DNA of 64,000 nucleotides from Gemella morbillorum (GTDB lineage Bacteria; Bacillota; Bacilli; Staphylococcales; Gemellaceae): NCBI RefSeq assembly GCF_900476045.1, contig NZ_LS483440.1, positions 682,001 to 746,000 of the forward strand, read 5' to 3'. Shown piece by piece: positions 55,901 to 63,912 of this stretch (position 1 is its first letter; each line of letters starts with the position of its first letter). The notes under the pieces were generated by a model. It saw only the letters and a program-made list of their open reading frames with translations, ran no database searches and was not told where the DNA came from. The position numbers and the translations under genes were made by a program.

Positions 55901-57120
55901 CAAAGTCAGAAAATGTAAGTTCATTTAGACAAAACTTTGGAAAAATAAAAGAAGGTAATAGAAAATCTGGAAATAACGAAAAATTAATTAGAGTTCAAGA
56001 AATTAATGACTATCACAGAGCAAAGGACGCTTATTTAAACATAGTGGTAGGAAATGTCTATGATGTTAAATTCACGCAAAATGTTTATAATTTTATAAAA
56101 AATAAAAAAGATGTACGAAAATATTCACTAAATAGCTTATTCTATACAGATGTAAAAAACGCTAATACAATAGCGTGGGAAATGGATAAAACTGTTTACG
56201 TAGTAGAAAAAACAATGAACAATAACAATATTTTAATAACAAGAAGAGCTGTCGAACAAAAAGGTGCATTATACGATGCTACAATCTATAAAGCAAAAAT
56301 AGCTACTAAGGCAAAAGAAGGTACATATTATCCATTAAAAACAACTGATAGCAAGATTAAAGATGTTAGTAAGTATGGAGGATTCACCAAAGTAAAGATA
56401 GCATATTATTCTATTTTTGAGTACACTCTAGATGGGAAAAAAGGGAAACAAAAAATCACTAGAATAGTACCAATTCCTATATATATTTCGCAAAATATTA
56501 AAGATGACAAAGCTCTATTGGAATATGCACAGATAGGATTGCCAGGAAAAGATTTGAAAATAAAATACAGAAAATTATGTATAGGTAGTCTAGTAAAAAT
56601 AAATAACTTTAATTACTATATAGGTGGGAAGACTAATAATAATTTCACTTTCGATAGTGCAGTTCAAGTGATATTAGATAAAGATAGTGAGTCATATATA
56701 AAAGAGTTAGCTAAATATTTAAATTGGAAAAAAGAAAATAAAGATGGAAAATTATGGGAAAGTATAACTGAAGATAAAAATATTCAATTATATGATTCTC
56801 TCGTGAAAAAAATGAACACTGGGATATTTATTAGAAAAACACCTAATAAATATACTGAGTTATTGACATTAGAGGTAAAGAATAAGTTTATTAATATTGA
56901 TATAGATGAACAAGTGAAATTATTGTTAGAGATTTTAAATCTTTTAACCAATAAAAAATTTACATCTAAATTAAATGAAATTGGTATAACGGCCAGTCGA
57001 GGAGTATGTAGTTTTAATCTATCAAATCAATCTCAGTTTTCAATAATAGAGCAATCTGTGACGGGAGTTTATGAAAAAGAAAAGTTAATAATAGAGAAGA
57101 AAAAAGAGGGAATTTTATAG
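52966..57120 (+). CDS. cas9: Cas9 of type II-A-like architecture with substituted RuvC active site
   Basis: 1,384 residues, full length, no stop or frameshift. RuvC-I reads LGLEVGPTSIGW, so the catalytic Asp is Glu11. The Arg-rich bridge helix is at 51-76, then the REC lobe to about 720. RuvC-II (IFVETTKRSN) keeps Glu776. HNH is intact: D871, H872 and N895 in YDIDHIYPQS and KASNEMKAD. RuvC-III reads YHRAKDAYLN, so the His equivalent to SpCas9 H983 is Arg1018 while Asp1021 remains. The PAM-interacting region is about 1110-1384. It resembles the GWAVTD...LWGVRLFDEA branch of Firmicutes Cas9s. AGGAAGAG precedes the ATG. There is no cas1, cas2 or csn2. Strand cleavage by HNH is plausible; RuvC cleavage is doubtful. 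Confidence 0.93.
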   Translation: MKNITWYLGLEVGPTSIGWAATDSNYKLLRKNKKRLWGARLFEEAKTAADRRSFRAGRRRLARRKWRINLLQELFVKEISKNDPNFFLRLKESKYNFEDKSLMNEYILFNDKDYTDKDYYKEYPTIYHLRSSLMTEENPDIRKVYLAIHSMLKNRGHFLLQGQSFSDSNIDSVIKELLDLSIVKTNIEVTDEVIQSLKEIALQKKNLSDKNNDVKKLYPKEKQLQEIFKLVFGGKTSLDKLYDIEEYKELDNSVKSISFKEKVYEEVRPDYEQILSNYIELLDLAKLVYDSIVLADIKKEGKTISESKVELYNKHKDDLVNLKKLVKTDSKLSEDKKKEVYFEIFKEDKEKGTNYVNYTHRSQEGKSCSYEDFKKFLKKELEKLEDSPTKTTILEELDLETFLPLQRTKDNSVVPYQIHKEELVKILDNATKYHSFLDEKDGSGYSTREKVVQLFEFRIPYYIGPLNTHHNTENGGYSWAIRKKGMESVPVTPWNFKDVIDESASTEAFVNNLTNKCTYLSGEDVLPKNSLLYSEYALLNELNALRYEGNRISVEARDIIVTKLFKEQGKKVTKKTIKELLKTEGFIDGKGEIAGIDNIVKNDLKSYHDFKKILGDKFDKERVENIILWITLYGESRKLIKEKIIKVYGDFYTVDEIEKMSRLTYKDWGTLSRKLLTGLVSEKLYNEETGECLNIIGAMRQSTILFMELLADKFDYMSKIKNHNKENKDDITEITPDILENLYASPSVKRSIWQTVRIVEELKTIIGCAPTKIFVETTKRSNAPYKVPTLNRNDLVVKYKCIKEQEIFELEKEINNSLDFTLNKNRLINEEASKLKATKLYLYYTQLGRCMYTGKKIDLGELFDNNKYDIDHIYPQSKVKDGSFNNIVLVTKASNEMKADVFPLKSKFQTKENKRLWRFLKEKKLITEEKYNRLVRTEEFSDDELTGFIKRQFGETSQTIKVMSNILGELNPKTTVCYSKSENVSSFRQNFGKIKEGNRKSGNNEKLIRVQEINDYHRAKDAYLNIVVGNVYDVKFTQNVYNFIKNKKDVRKYSLNSLFYTDVKNANTIAWEMDKTVYVVEKTMNNNNILITRRAVEQKGALYDATIYKAKIATKAKEGTYYPLKTTDSKIKDVSKYGGFTKVKIAYYSIFEYTLDGKKGKQKITRIVPIPIYISQNIKDDKALLEYAQIGLPGKDLKIKYRKLCIGSLVKINNFNYYIGGKTNNNFTFDSAVQVILDKDSESYIKELAKYLNWKKENKDGKLWESITEDKNIQLYDSLVKKMNTGIFIRKTPNKYTELLTLEVKNKFINIDIDEQVKLLLEILNLLTNKKFTSKLNEIGITASRGVCSFNLSNQSQFSIIEQSVTGVYEKEKLIIEKKKEGIL

Positions 57121-57164
57121 TTAGTAGATTTAGTTAACTAATAATAGTAATAATATTTTTAATC

Positions 57165-57193
57165 TTGATTTTTCTAAAAACTAATTTTATAAT
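57165..57193 (+). promoter_or_regulatory. Promoter of the tracrRNA
   Basis: TTGATT (57165-57170), 17 bases, TATAAT (57188-57193), starting transcription near 57200 at the first base of the anti-repeat. Confidence 0.75.
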
Positions 57194-57199
57194 AAATAT

Positions 57200-57275
57200 A
57201 AGAGTTTAATTTTTACAATCAAGTTCAAATAAAGATTTATCTTCATTGCCATTGGCTGAATCGGTGTCGATTCAT
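57200..57275 (+). ncRNA. tracrRNA
   Basis: The anti-repeat spans 57201-57230 and pairs with the repeat at 57357. The lower stem is TCAAAT with GTTTGA (6 pairs, one G-U) and the bulge is AAGT opposite GA. The upper stem is ATC with GAT, then TTTACA with TGTAAA and further A-T pairs. After it come a nexus hairpin AAGAT-TT-ATCTT (57232-57243), a small GCC-ATT-GGC hairpin (57248-57256) and GAATCG-GTGT-CGATTC (57258-57273). This order is that of a functional type II-A tracrRNA. The last hairpin lacks a T run, so the 3' end is uncertain. An 11-base AT palindrome (57282-57305) lies beyond. Confidence 0.85.
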
Positions 57276-57356
57276 TATAACTAATTATTAAAGTTTTAAT
57301 AATTACATTGTCAAATAAAGAGAATTAGTTTAAAAGCATAAATACGGTATTTTATT

Positions 57357-57392
57357 GTTTGAGAGATATGTAAATTTTGAATCTAAAAAAAT
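57357..57392 (+). CRISPR. Single isolated CRISPR-repeat-like unit
   Basis: A 36-base unit beginning GTTTGAGAGATATGTAAA and complementary to the tracrRNA anti-repeat. The 5' two thirds look like a typical type II-A repeat. The 3' end is A-rich and lacks the usual AAAC, as in a terminal or decayed repeat. No second copy exists within the surrounding 350 bases, so there is no spacer array. A weak promoter-like pair TTGTCA-17-TAAAAG (57308-57336) precedes it. The preceding 20 bases are CATAAATACGGTATTTTATT. Confidence 0.75.
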
Positions 57393-57420
57393 ATTTTGTT
57401 ATAAGTAAAACTGACAAAAT

Positions 57421-57470
57421 AAAAAAGTTGAATACATAGCCCATAAAAAGCTATCTGTATTCAACTTTTA
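57421..57470. terminator. Bidirectional terminator between the Cas9 RNA locus and murF
   Basis: AAGTTGAATACA pairs with TGTATTCAACTT, with a TAG/CTA extension and A/T tracts on both sides. It ends transcripts from the repeat side and from ddl-murF. Confidence 0.88.
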
Positions 57471-57473
57471 TTT

Positions 57474-58832
57474 TTATTTAATATCGTTAATAATTGTTTC
57501 TAGTTTCATAGAACGGCTTGCTTTAAACAAGATTACTTCGTTTTTGTGTTTATTAGCTTTTAGATAATCAGTAACTTCTTCAACAGTTGAAAAGTGAAGG
57601 GTGTTTATATCTTTATTATTAATATTGTCTGTAATATTTTTTGCAAGGTCGCCAACACTAATAACAAGATTAATACCACGAGAATTGTTATTTATATAAG
57701 TACCAACTCCACTATGATACTCAACTTCATTTGGCCCAAGTTCGAACATGCTACCAAGGACAAGCGTTTTGAATTCAAAATCATTCAAATCACTAATAAC
57801 ATCAACAGCAGCTTTCATAGAAGTAGGACTGGCATTATAAGCATCGTTAATAATTAACGAATCTTCTGCGTATGGGATACTTTCTAAACGCATATTAGTA
57901 ATTTTAGAAATATTATCTATTGCGTGACGAATTTCTTCATTCGTTAGACCAATTTTTTTAGCTATTGCTACTGCAAACATTATATTAAATAGGTTATGCT
58001 TACCTTTTAATGTAGTAAAAAAACTATTCTTATCGATATTAAGTTTGAAATCTATCTTATCACGGGTGATAGTATAGTTTTCTAGAATAATATGGTTGTA
58101 AGAATTTTCTCCGCACGAAGTAGCATTTATACTAGAATTTTCTACTAATTCTTTTAATAATGGTTCGTCCCCATTGTAGACGAAGAAGCCATCTTTTTTC
58201 ATACCATTTGTAATTTCAAATTTTGCTTTGGCTATACCTGCTCGTGAGCCGAAAAATTCGATATGACTTTCTCCGATATTAGTAATTATCGTATAATCTG
58301 GTTTTACTAATTTTGACAAGAAGTCAAGTTGACCAAAGTTATCAGCTCCCATTTCAAGTACAAGAATGTCACTATCTTCTGGCGCAGCAAGAATAGTCAG
58401 CGGAACACCTAATTCATTGTTGAAATTACCTTGTGTTTTATGAACTTTGAATTTTGTTTCTAAAATACTTGTAACTATATCTTTTGTCGTAGTTTTTCCG
58501 TTGCTTCCAGTTATAGCAACAATTTTTACATTTAAGCATTCTAAATAATGTTTAGCCAGTGTTTGAATAGCCTCATAGCTATCATTCACATAAATTATAT
58601 TATTGTCACTTTCAAAATCATCTTTTAGAGATAATGAAGCGACAGCACCTTTTTCAAATGCACTTTCGATATAATCATGGCCATCAACATTTTCTCCTAA
58701 GAAAGGAATAAATAAGTCTCCTTCTTTTACTTTTCGGCTATCAATAGCAATTCCTGTGATTTCTTTATTATCTACTAAATTTATTTTTTTAGCATTTAAT
58801 ATATTTTCTAAGTCTTTAACAAAATATTTCAT
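57474..58832 (-). CDS. murF: UDP-MurNAc-tripeptide--D-alanyl-D-alanine ligase
   Basis: 452 residues. Mur ligase fold: N-terminal domain with ITGIAIDSRKVKEGDLFIPF, ATP-binding GSNGKTTTK, central NFNNELGVPLTIL and C-terminal NDAYNASPTSMKAAVD. It adds D-Ala-D-Ala to the UDP-MurNAc peptide. It follows ddl by nine bases on the same strand, so the enzyme making the dipeptide and the one using it are co-expressed. Confidence 0.96.
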   Translation of the reverse strand: MKYFVKDLENILNAKKINLVDNKEITGIAIDSRKVKEGDLFIPFLGENVDGHDYIESAFEKGAVASLSLKDDFESDNNIIYVNDSYEAIQTLAKHYLECLNVKIVAITGSNGKTTTKDIVTSILETKFKVHKTQGNFNNELGVPLTILAAPEDSDILVLEMGADNFGQLDFLSKLVKPDYTIITNIGESHIEFFGSRAGIAKAKFEITNGMKKDGFFVYNGDEPLLKELVENSSINATSCGENSYNHIILENYTITRDKIDFKLNIDKNSFFTTLKGKHNLFNIMFAVAIAKKIGLTNEEIRHAIDNISKITNMRLESIPYAEDSLIINDAYNASPTSMKAAVDVISDLNDFEFKTLVLGSMFELGPNEVEYHSGVGTYINNNSRGINLVISVGDLAKNITDNINNKDINTLHFSTVEEVTDYLKANKHKNEVILFKASRSMKLETIINDIK

Positions 58833-58841
58833 AGTAATTTC

Positions 58842-59909
58842 CTATTCTTCTGTTAATAAGTTTTTGCGGTCTTCGTAACGCTCTAATGCTAAATCGAATA
58901 ACTCTTCGATTATTTCAGGGTAGGTAACATTCATATTTGCCCAAAGTGATGGGAACATAGAAAATGGAGTGAAACCAGGCATTGTGTTTACTTCGTTAAT
59001 AAAGATTTTTCCTTCTTTAGTATAGAAGAAGTCGGCACGTACTAAACCAGAACCACTAATTGCACGGAATGCAGTTTCTGCCATTTCTCTAAATTCTGAG
59101 TATAAAGCTGTATCAATAGGAGCAGGAATATCCATACGAGATTGGCCATCAGTATATTTAGTTTCATAATCATAGAACTCAGTTGTAGAAATGTTTACGA
59201 TTTCTCCAGGATCAGTAGTCCTTACTTCATTGTATCCAAGAACAGCTACTTCAATCTCTTTTGCTCCAACAGCACCTTGTTCAATAACAATTTTCTTGTC
59301 GAATTTAAGAGCTTCTTCAATACCTTTTATTAATTGTTTTTCATCATTACAACGACTGATACCTACAGATGATCCTAAGTTTGCAGGTTTAACAAAAACG
59401 GGATATTTTAGATTGTCATTAATTTCTTTAATAATTTTATTTTTGTTCTTTTTCCAGTTATACTCGATAAAGTGAGTGTATGGTAATTGTGGTAAATCAT
59501 ATGCTGCAAATAATTGCTTCATAATTACTTTATCCATACCAGCTGCACTAGATAGTACATTATTGCCAACATAAGCAATATCCATTATTTCTAGTAAACC
59601 TTGAATTGTTCCATCTTCTCCGTTTGGTCCATGTAAAACAGGGAACACAATATCAAATTTATGATTATCTTCAAATAGTAATCCACTTATATCATTATCA
59701 AAGTTAGAGAAGATAAGTTCTTTGTGATCTTTTATTTCAGATGTTATTTGTTCTCCGCGAGCCCATTCTCCATTTAAAGATATAAAGATAGGGAATACGT
59801 TATATTTTTCTTTGTTGATTGCATTAATAATTGATTTTGCTGTTAATAGTGATACAGAATGCTCAGCACTTTTCCCACCATATATAATTCCAATATTTTG
59901 TTTTATCAT
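58842..59909 (-). CDS. ddl: D-alanine--D-alanine ligase
   Basis: 355 residues. ATP-grasp fold with GGKSAEHSVSLLTAKSI, VFPVLHGPNGEDGTIQGLLE, PVFVKPANLGSSVGI and INEVNTMPGFTPFSMFP. The omega-loop region contains TEFYDYETKY with the tyrosine typical of D-Ala-D-Ala (vancomycin-sensitive) enzymes. Substrate comes from alr. TTAGGAGATG precedes the ATG. A TATAAT -10 lies around 59964-59969 on the reverse strand. Confidence 0.96.
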   Translation of the reverse strand: MIKQNIGIIYGGKSAEHSVSLLTAKSIINAINKEKYNVFPIFISLNGEWARGEQITSEIKDHKELIFSNFDNDISGLLFEDNHKFDIVFPVLHGPNGEDGTIQGLLEIMDIAYVGNNVLSSAAGMDKVIMKQLFAAYDLPQLPYTHFIEYNWKKNKNKIIKEINDNLKYPVFVKPANLGSSVGISRCNDEKQLIKGIEEALKFDKKIVIEQGAVGAKEIEVAVLGYNEVRTTDPGEIVNISTTEFYDYETKYTDGQSRMDIPAPIDTALYSEFREMAETAFRAISGSGLVRADFFYTKEGKIFINEVNTMPGFTPFSMFPSLWANMNVTYPEIIEELFDLALERYEDRKNLLTEE

Positions 59910-60084
59910 TTTAACATCTCCTAACTAAAAATGAGGTTGACTAAAGTAATAGTCTATTATTACATTATACCATAAAAAATAAAAATGGAATATTTTTTTA
60001 AAATATAAAATTCAATTAATTGCTGAATGAATGGGTTTATGTTAATGTTAAGAAACAAATAAAAATAGAAGAGGTTATTGATAT

Positions 60085-61140
60085 ATGTATTTAGCATTAA
60101 AAGAAATATTATACAATAAGTTGCGTTATTTATTAGTTGTGGCAATCACCTTTCTTATAACGTACATGGTTTTTTTCATGACAAGTCTAGCGTTAGGGCT
60201 AATGAAAGATAATAGGTCAGCAATTGACAGTTGGCAAGCACGTTCTGTAGTACTATCGGAATATGCTAACAAAAATTTAACGGCATCGTTCATTCCTAAA
60301 AATCAATATGAAAATAATTTGGATGAAAATACTATTCCTTTGGGATATACTCCGGCTGTAGTGAACTTAGAAAATAATGATAAAAAAATTAATGTTTCTG
60401 TCTTTGCACAAGAATGGGATACTAAAATTATTCCGAAATTAGAAGAGGGAAGGTATCCTACTAGCAATAATGAAATAGTTGCAGATAAATCTATTAATAA
60501 TTATGGAATACAGTTAGGAAGTAAAATATTTATTAATGGTAGTAAAGATGAATATACAATCGTTGGAATAACAAAAAATAATAAATTTTTAACATCTACT
60601 ATAATATATACAAACTTGGAAACATATTGGACTATAAAAGGAACTATAAATGGTAGTAAGGTGATATCAGCGATAGTAAAAGTTAATGATGGGGAAGTAG
60701 CTGGAGATGGCTTGTTACAACTAAATACAGATGAAGTAATTAAGAGTATACCAGGGTACTCGGCGCAAAAGAGTGTTTTTGCAGGAATGATAGGAGCATT
60801 AGTGTTAATCACAAGTTTAGTTATTGGTATCTTTATTTACATTATCACTATCCAAAAATTAGGGCTTTACGGGATTATGAGAGCCCAAGGTATAAAAGTT
60901 AAAGATATTGTGTCAGCGTTATTTTGGCAGATTCTTATTTTATCAAGTGTTGGCGTAGGAACTGCTCTACTTGCTGTATTAGGAACAAAATATATTATTC
61001 CTAAAACACTATTTTTTGAAGTGAATTGGCTAGCTTATTCGATACTTAGTATTTCTATTATTTTAGTATCATTAATTGGTGGATTAATCTCACTACCAAA
61101 AATTTTAAAAATATCGCCAATTAAAGCAATAGCTGAATAG
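60085..61140 (+). CDS. FtsX-like ABC permease, HrtB-type
   Basis: 351 residues, four membrane helices: one near the N-terminus (14-38) and three at the C-terminus (about 230-345). A large extracellular MacB-like domain lies between. MYLALKEILYNKLRYLLVV and DNRSAIDSWQARSVVLSEYANKNL resemble the HrtB/DevC heme-efflux permeases, and the length matches staphylococcal HrtB. It lies 10 bases upstream of its ATPase. No HrtR or HssRS gene is present, so heme as substrate is only a likely guess. Confidence 0.7.
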   Translation: MYLALKEILYNKLRYLLVVAITFLITYMVFFMTSLALGLMKDNRSAIDSWQARSVVLSEYANKNLTASFIPKNQYENNLDENTIPLGYTPAVVNLENNDKKINVSVFAQEWDTKIIPKLEEGRYPTSNNEIVADKSINNYGIQLGSKIFINGSKDEYTIVGITKNNKFLTSTIIYTNLETYWTIKGTINGSKVISAIVKVNDGEVAGDGLLQLNTDEVIKSIPGYSAQKSVFAGMIGALVLITSLVIGIFIYIITIQKLGLYGIMRAQGIKVKDIVSALFWQILILSSVGVGTALLAVLGTKYIIPKTLFFEVNWLAYSILSISIILVSLIGGLISLPKILKISPIKAIAE

Positions 61141-61150
61141 GAGGAATATA

Positions 61151-61825
61151 ATGAATCTAATAACAATGACTAATATAACTAAGGTATATAATGATGGAGA
61201 TATGCAATTTACAGCATTATATCCAACTGAATTTTATCTAAATGAAGGAGAATTTGTTGCTATTATAGGTCCTTCAGGTTCTGGGAAAACGACTTTTTTA
61301 ACTATTCTTGGAAATTTACAAGAAGCAACAAGTGGAGAAATAACATTTTGTGGAGAAAATATAACTAATCTTAATGAAAAGAGAAAAACAGAACTTCGCT
61401 TTGAAGAATTTGGATTTATATTACAGGCGTCTAATCTAATTCCATTTCTGAAAGTAGGAGAACAATTAGACTTGATAGATAAGTTGGGCACTCTAGAAAA
61501 AGATAAGATGAATCGTAAAGAACTATTTGATATGTTAGGACTAGAAAAGCTAAAAAATTCTTATCCGAAAGAATTATCAGGAGGAGAACGTCAAAGAGCA
61601 GCTATAGCACGTGCGCTATACAATAATCCTAGAGTTATTTTGGCAGATGAACCAACGGCGAGTTTAGATACTAATCGTGCTCATCAGGTGGCAGATTTAT
61701 TAGCTGAAATTGCTCATAAACAAAATAAAGGTGTTGTTATGATTACTCATGATACACGTTTATTGGATAAAGTAGATAGAGTCTATCGCATGGAAGATGG
61801 GCATTTAGTTGAGATTAAAAAATAA
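61151..61825 (+). CDS. ABC transporter ATPase, HrtA/MacB-type
   Basis: 224 residues. Walker A GPSGSGKTT, Q-loop ILQASNLIPFL, signature ELSGGERQR, Walker B VILADEPTASLD and switch His in MITHDTRLLD, all intact. It is the partner of the upstream permease and belongs to the LolD/MacB/HrtA group that drives mechanotransmission-type exporters. GGAGG precedes the ATG. A terminator lies just beyond. Confidence 0.85.
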   Translation: MNLITMTNITKVYNDGDMQFTALYPTEFYLNEGEFVAIIGPSGSGKTTFLTILGNLQEATSGEITFCGENITNLNEKRKTELRFEEFGFILQASNLIPFLKVGEQLDLIDKLGTLEKDKMNRKELFDMLGLEKLKNSYPKELSGGERQRAAIARALYNNPRVILADEPTASLDTNRAHQVADLLAEIAHKQNKGVVMITHDTRLLDKVDRVYRMEDGHLVEIKK

Positions 61826-61872
61826 ACAGTGGGAATTGAAATTTTATAAATTTGAATAAAGTTATAATAAAT

Positions 61873-61914
61873 AACAGCTAGATATAATGTTTAAATTAGT
61901 ATCTAGCTGTTATT
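61873..61914. terminator. Bidirectional terminator between the HrtA-type gene and uvrB
   Basis: AACAGCTAGATA pairs with TATCTAGCTGTT, followed by ATTTTAAATTTTG, between convergent genes. Confidence 0.85.
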
Positions 61915-63912
61915 TTAAATTTTGTATTTTTCTTTTAGCTCTGCGATAGTATCACGAAGAACTGCTGCACGCTCAAAGTCGAATTTCCCAGCAGCAGCGA
62001 ACATTTCTTGCTCTAGTTCTGCTAAGTGTTCTTCTATATTATCATCAGTAATATTTGTATCTTGTACAAGTTCTACAGACTCATCTGGAAGAACTTCTTT
62101 TTTCGCACTAATGCTATCTCGAATACCTTTAATAATTGTTTGTGGAGTAATTCCATGTTCTTCATTATAAGCCATTTGAATTTCTCGACGACGATTAGTT
62201 TCATCTATCGCTTTACGCATACTTCGTGTAATATTATCAGCATACATTATTACACGCCCATTAGCGTTACGAGCGGCACGTCCGATTGTTTGTAATAATG
62301 CCTTATCACCACGTAAAAACCCTTCTTTATCGGCATCTAATATAGCAACTAGCGATACTTCTGGAATATCAAGACCTTCACGTAATAGGTTTATTCCGAC
62401 AAGAATATCAAATTTTCCAAGACGCAAGTTTCGAATTATTTCTGTACGCTCCAAAGTTTTAATATCAGAATGAAGATATTCTACTTTAAGACCATTTTCT
62501 TTAAGATAAGCGGTAAGTGCTTCTGCCATTTTTTTAGTAAGTGTAGTAATAAGAACACGTTCACCTTTTTCGATGATTTTCTCCGCTTCTTTAGTTATAT
62601 CAAACACTTGATCACTAACTGGTCGGACATCAATTATCGGATCAAGTAACCCAGTAGGTCGAATAATTTGTTCAGTAATTTTAGAACTATGTTCTAATTC
62701 ATAATCACCAGGCGTAGCTGAAACAAAAATAGCTTGGTTTAATTTGTTTTCGAATTCTGTAAAGTTTAGTGGGCGATTGTCTAAAGCAGTAGGTAATCTA
62801 AACCCATAATCTACAAGGACTTGTTTACGAGCGCGGTCTCCATTAAACATTCCTCTTACTTGAGGTAGGGTAACGTGAGATTCATCAACAACAAGTAACC
62901 AATCTTTAGGGAAATAGTCTAACAATGTATAAGGAGTAGAACCAGGTTCACGCAATGTTAAATGTAGTGAATAGTTCTCTATTCCTGAACAAAATCCCAT
63001 TTCCTCCATCATTTCTAGGTCATAGTTAGTACGTTGTTCTAAACGTTGTGCTTCTAACAGTTTGTTTTCTAAATTAAAAACTTTTAGTCTATCTTCTAGT
63101 TCAGCACGAATACGTTTGATAGCTTCTTTAGTTTTTTCCTCACCTGCAACGAAGTGGCTCGCAGGATAAATAGCTATATGATTAAGTTCAGAAAGAACTT
63201 CTCCAGTAAGAGAATTGATTTCGCGGATACGTTCTATCTCATCACCAAACATTTCTATACGAACTGAATTTTCGCTTCGTGATGCAGGGAAGATTTCAAT
63301 AACATCACCACGTACTCTAAAAGTTCCACGGGTAAAATCTATATCATTACGCATATATTGAATATTAATTAATTTTTCTAATATTTTATTGCGATTAATT
63401 TCGTCTCCAACACGTAATGACAGGACAAGTGAAGAATATTCCTCTGGAGATCCAAGACCATAGATACAGCTGACACTAGAAACAATAATAACATCATCAC
63501 GGTCGAATAATGAAGATGTGGCACTGTGGCGTAGTTTATCTATTTCATCATTGACAGAAGAATCTTTCTCGATATATGTGTCAGTTGATGGAACATATGC
63601 TTCTGGTTGGAAATAATCATAGTAAGATACAAAATATTCAACACGATTATTTGGGAAAAATTCTTTTAATTCATTGTATAACTGACCAGCTAATGTTTTG
63701 TTATGAGCAAGGACAAGAGTAGGTTTACCAACATTTTTTACAATGTTAGCAATTGTAAAAGTTTTACCAGTACCTGTAGCCCCAAGAAGAGTTTGATATT
63801 TTTCACCATTATTAAGTCCCTCGGTAAGTTCACGAATAGCATTTACTTGGTCTCCTTTTGGTTCATAACTACTTTGAAGATCAAAGTCAACATGTAATCT
63901 ATTAACTTCCAA
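61915..63912 (-). CDS. uvrB: Excinuclease ABC subunit B
   Basis: 665 residues from a TTG start at 63912, which lies seven bases after AAAGGAGTG. A TTG six codons further upstream overlaps that site. Helicase motifs are [10 protein letters not shown] (Walker A), VDESH (DEAD-like) and QTIGRAARN (motif VI). The damage beta-hairpin [21 protein letters not shown] is present, as is the C-terminal UvrC-binding UVR helix ([22 protein letters not shown]). It verifies DNA lesions with UvrA. uvrA usually follows uvrB but is not downstream here. Confidence 0.97.
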   Translation of the reverse strand: MEVNRLHVDFDLQSSYEPKGDQVNAIRELTEGLNNGEKYQTLLGATGTGKTFTIANIVKNVGKPTLVLAHNKTLAGQLYNELKEFFPNNRVEYFVSYYDYFQPEAYVPSTDTYIEKDSSVNDEIDKLRHSATSSLFDRDDVIIVSSVSCIYGLGSPEEYSSLVLSLRVGDEINRNKILEKLINIQYMRNDIDFTRGTFRVRGDVIEIFPASRSENSVRIEMFGDEIERIREINSLTGEVLSELNHIAIYPASHFVAGEEKTKEAIKRIRAELEDRLKVFNLENKLLEAQRLEQRTNYDLEMMEEMGFCSGIENYSLHLTLREPGSTPYTLLDYFPKDWLLVVDESHVTLPQVRGMFNGDRARKQVLVDYGFRLPTALDNRPLNFTEFENKLNQAIFVSATPGDYELEHSSKITEQIIRPTGLLDPIIDVRPVSDQVFDITKEAEKIIEKGERVLITTLTKKMAEALTAYLKENGLKVEYLHSDIKTLERTEIIRNLRLGKFDILVGINLLREGLDIPEVSLVAILDADKEGFLRGDKALLQTIGRAARNANGRVIMYADNITRSMRKAIDETNRRREIQMAYNEEHGITPQTIIKGIRDSISAKKEVLPDESVELVQDTNITDDNIEEHLAELEQEMFAAAGKFDFERAAVLRDTIAELKEKYKI

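Noticed and set aside
52966-57120. Reading the Cas9 as a fully dead protein
   Set aside because: The HNH Asp, His and Asn are all present, so at least one nuclease centre looks functional.
57282-57305. 11-base perfect AT palindrome taken as tracrRNA terminator
   Set aside because: No T run follows and it contains only A-T pairs apart from the loop; it may be incidental.
57393-57420. A second degenerate repeat or spacer after the single CRISPR repeat
   Set aside because: The sequence forms a small ATTTTGT/ACAAAAT hairpin and does not resemble the repeat.
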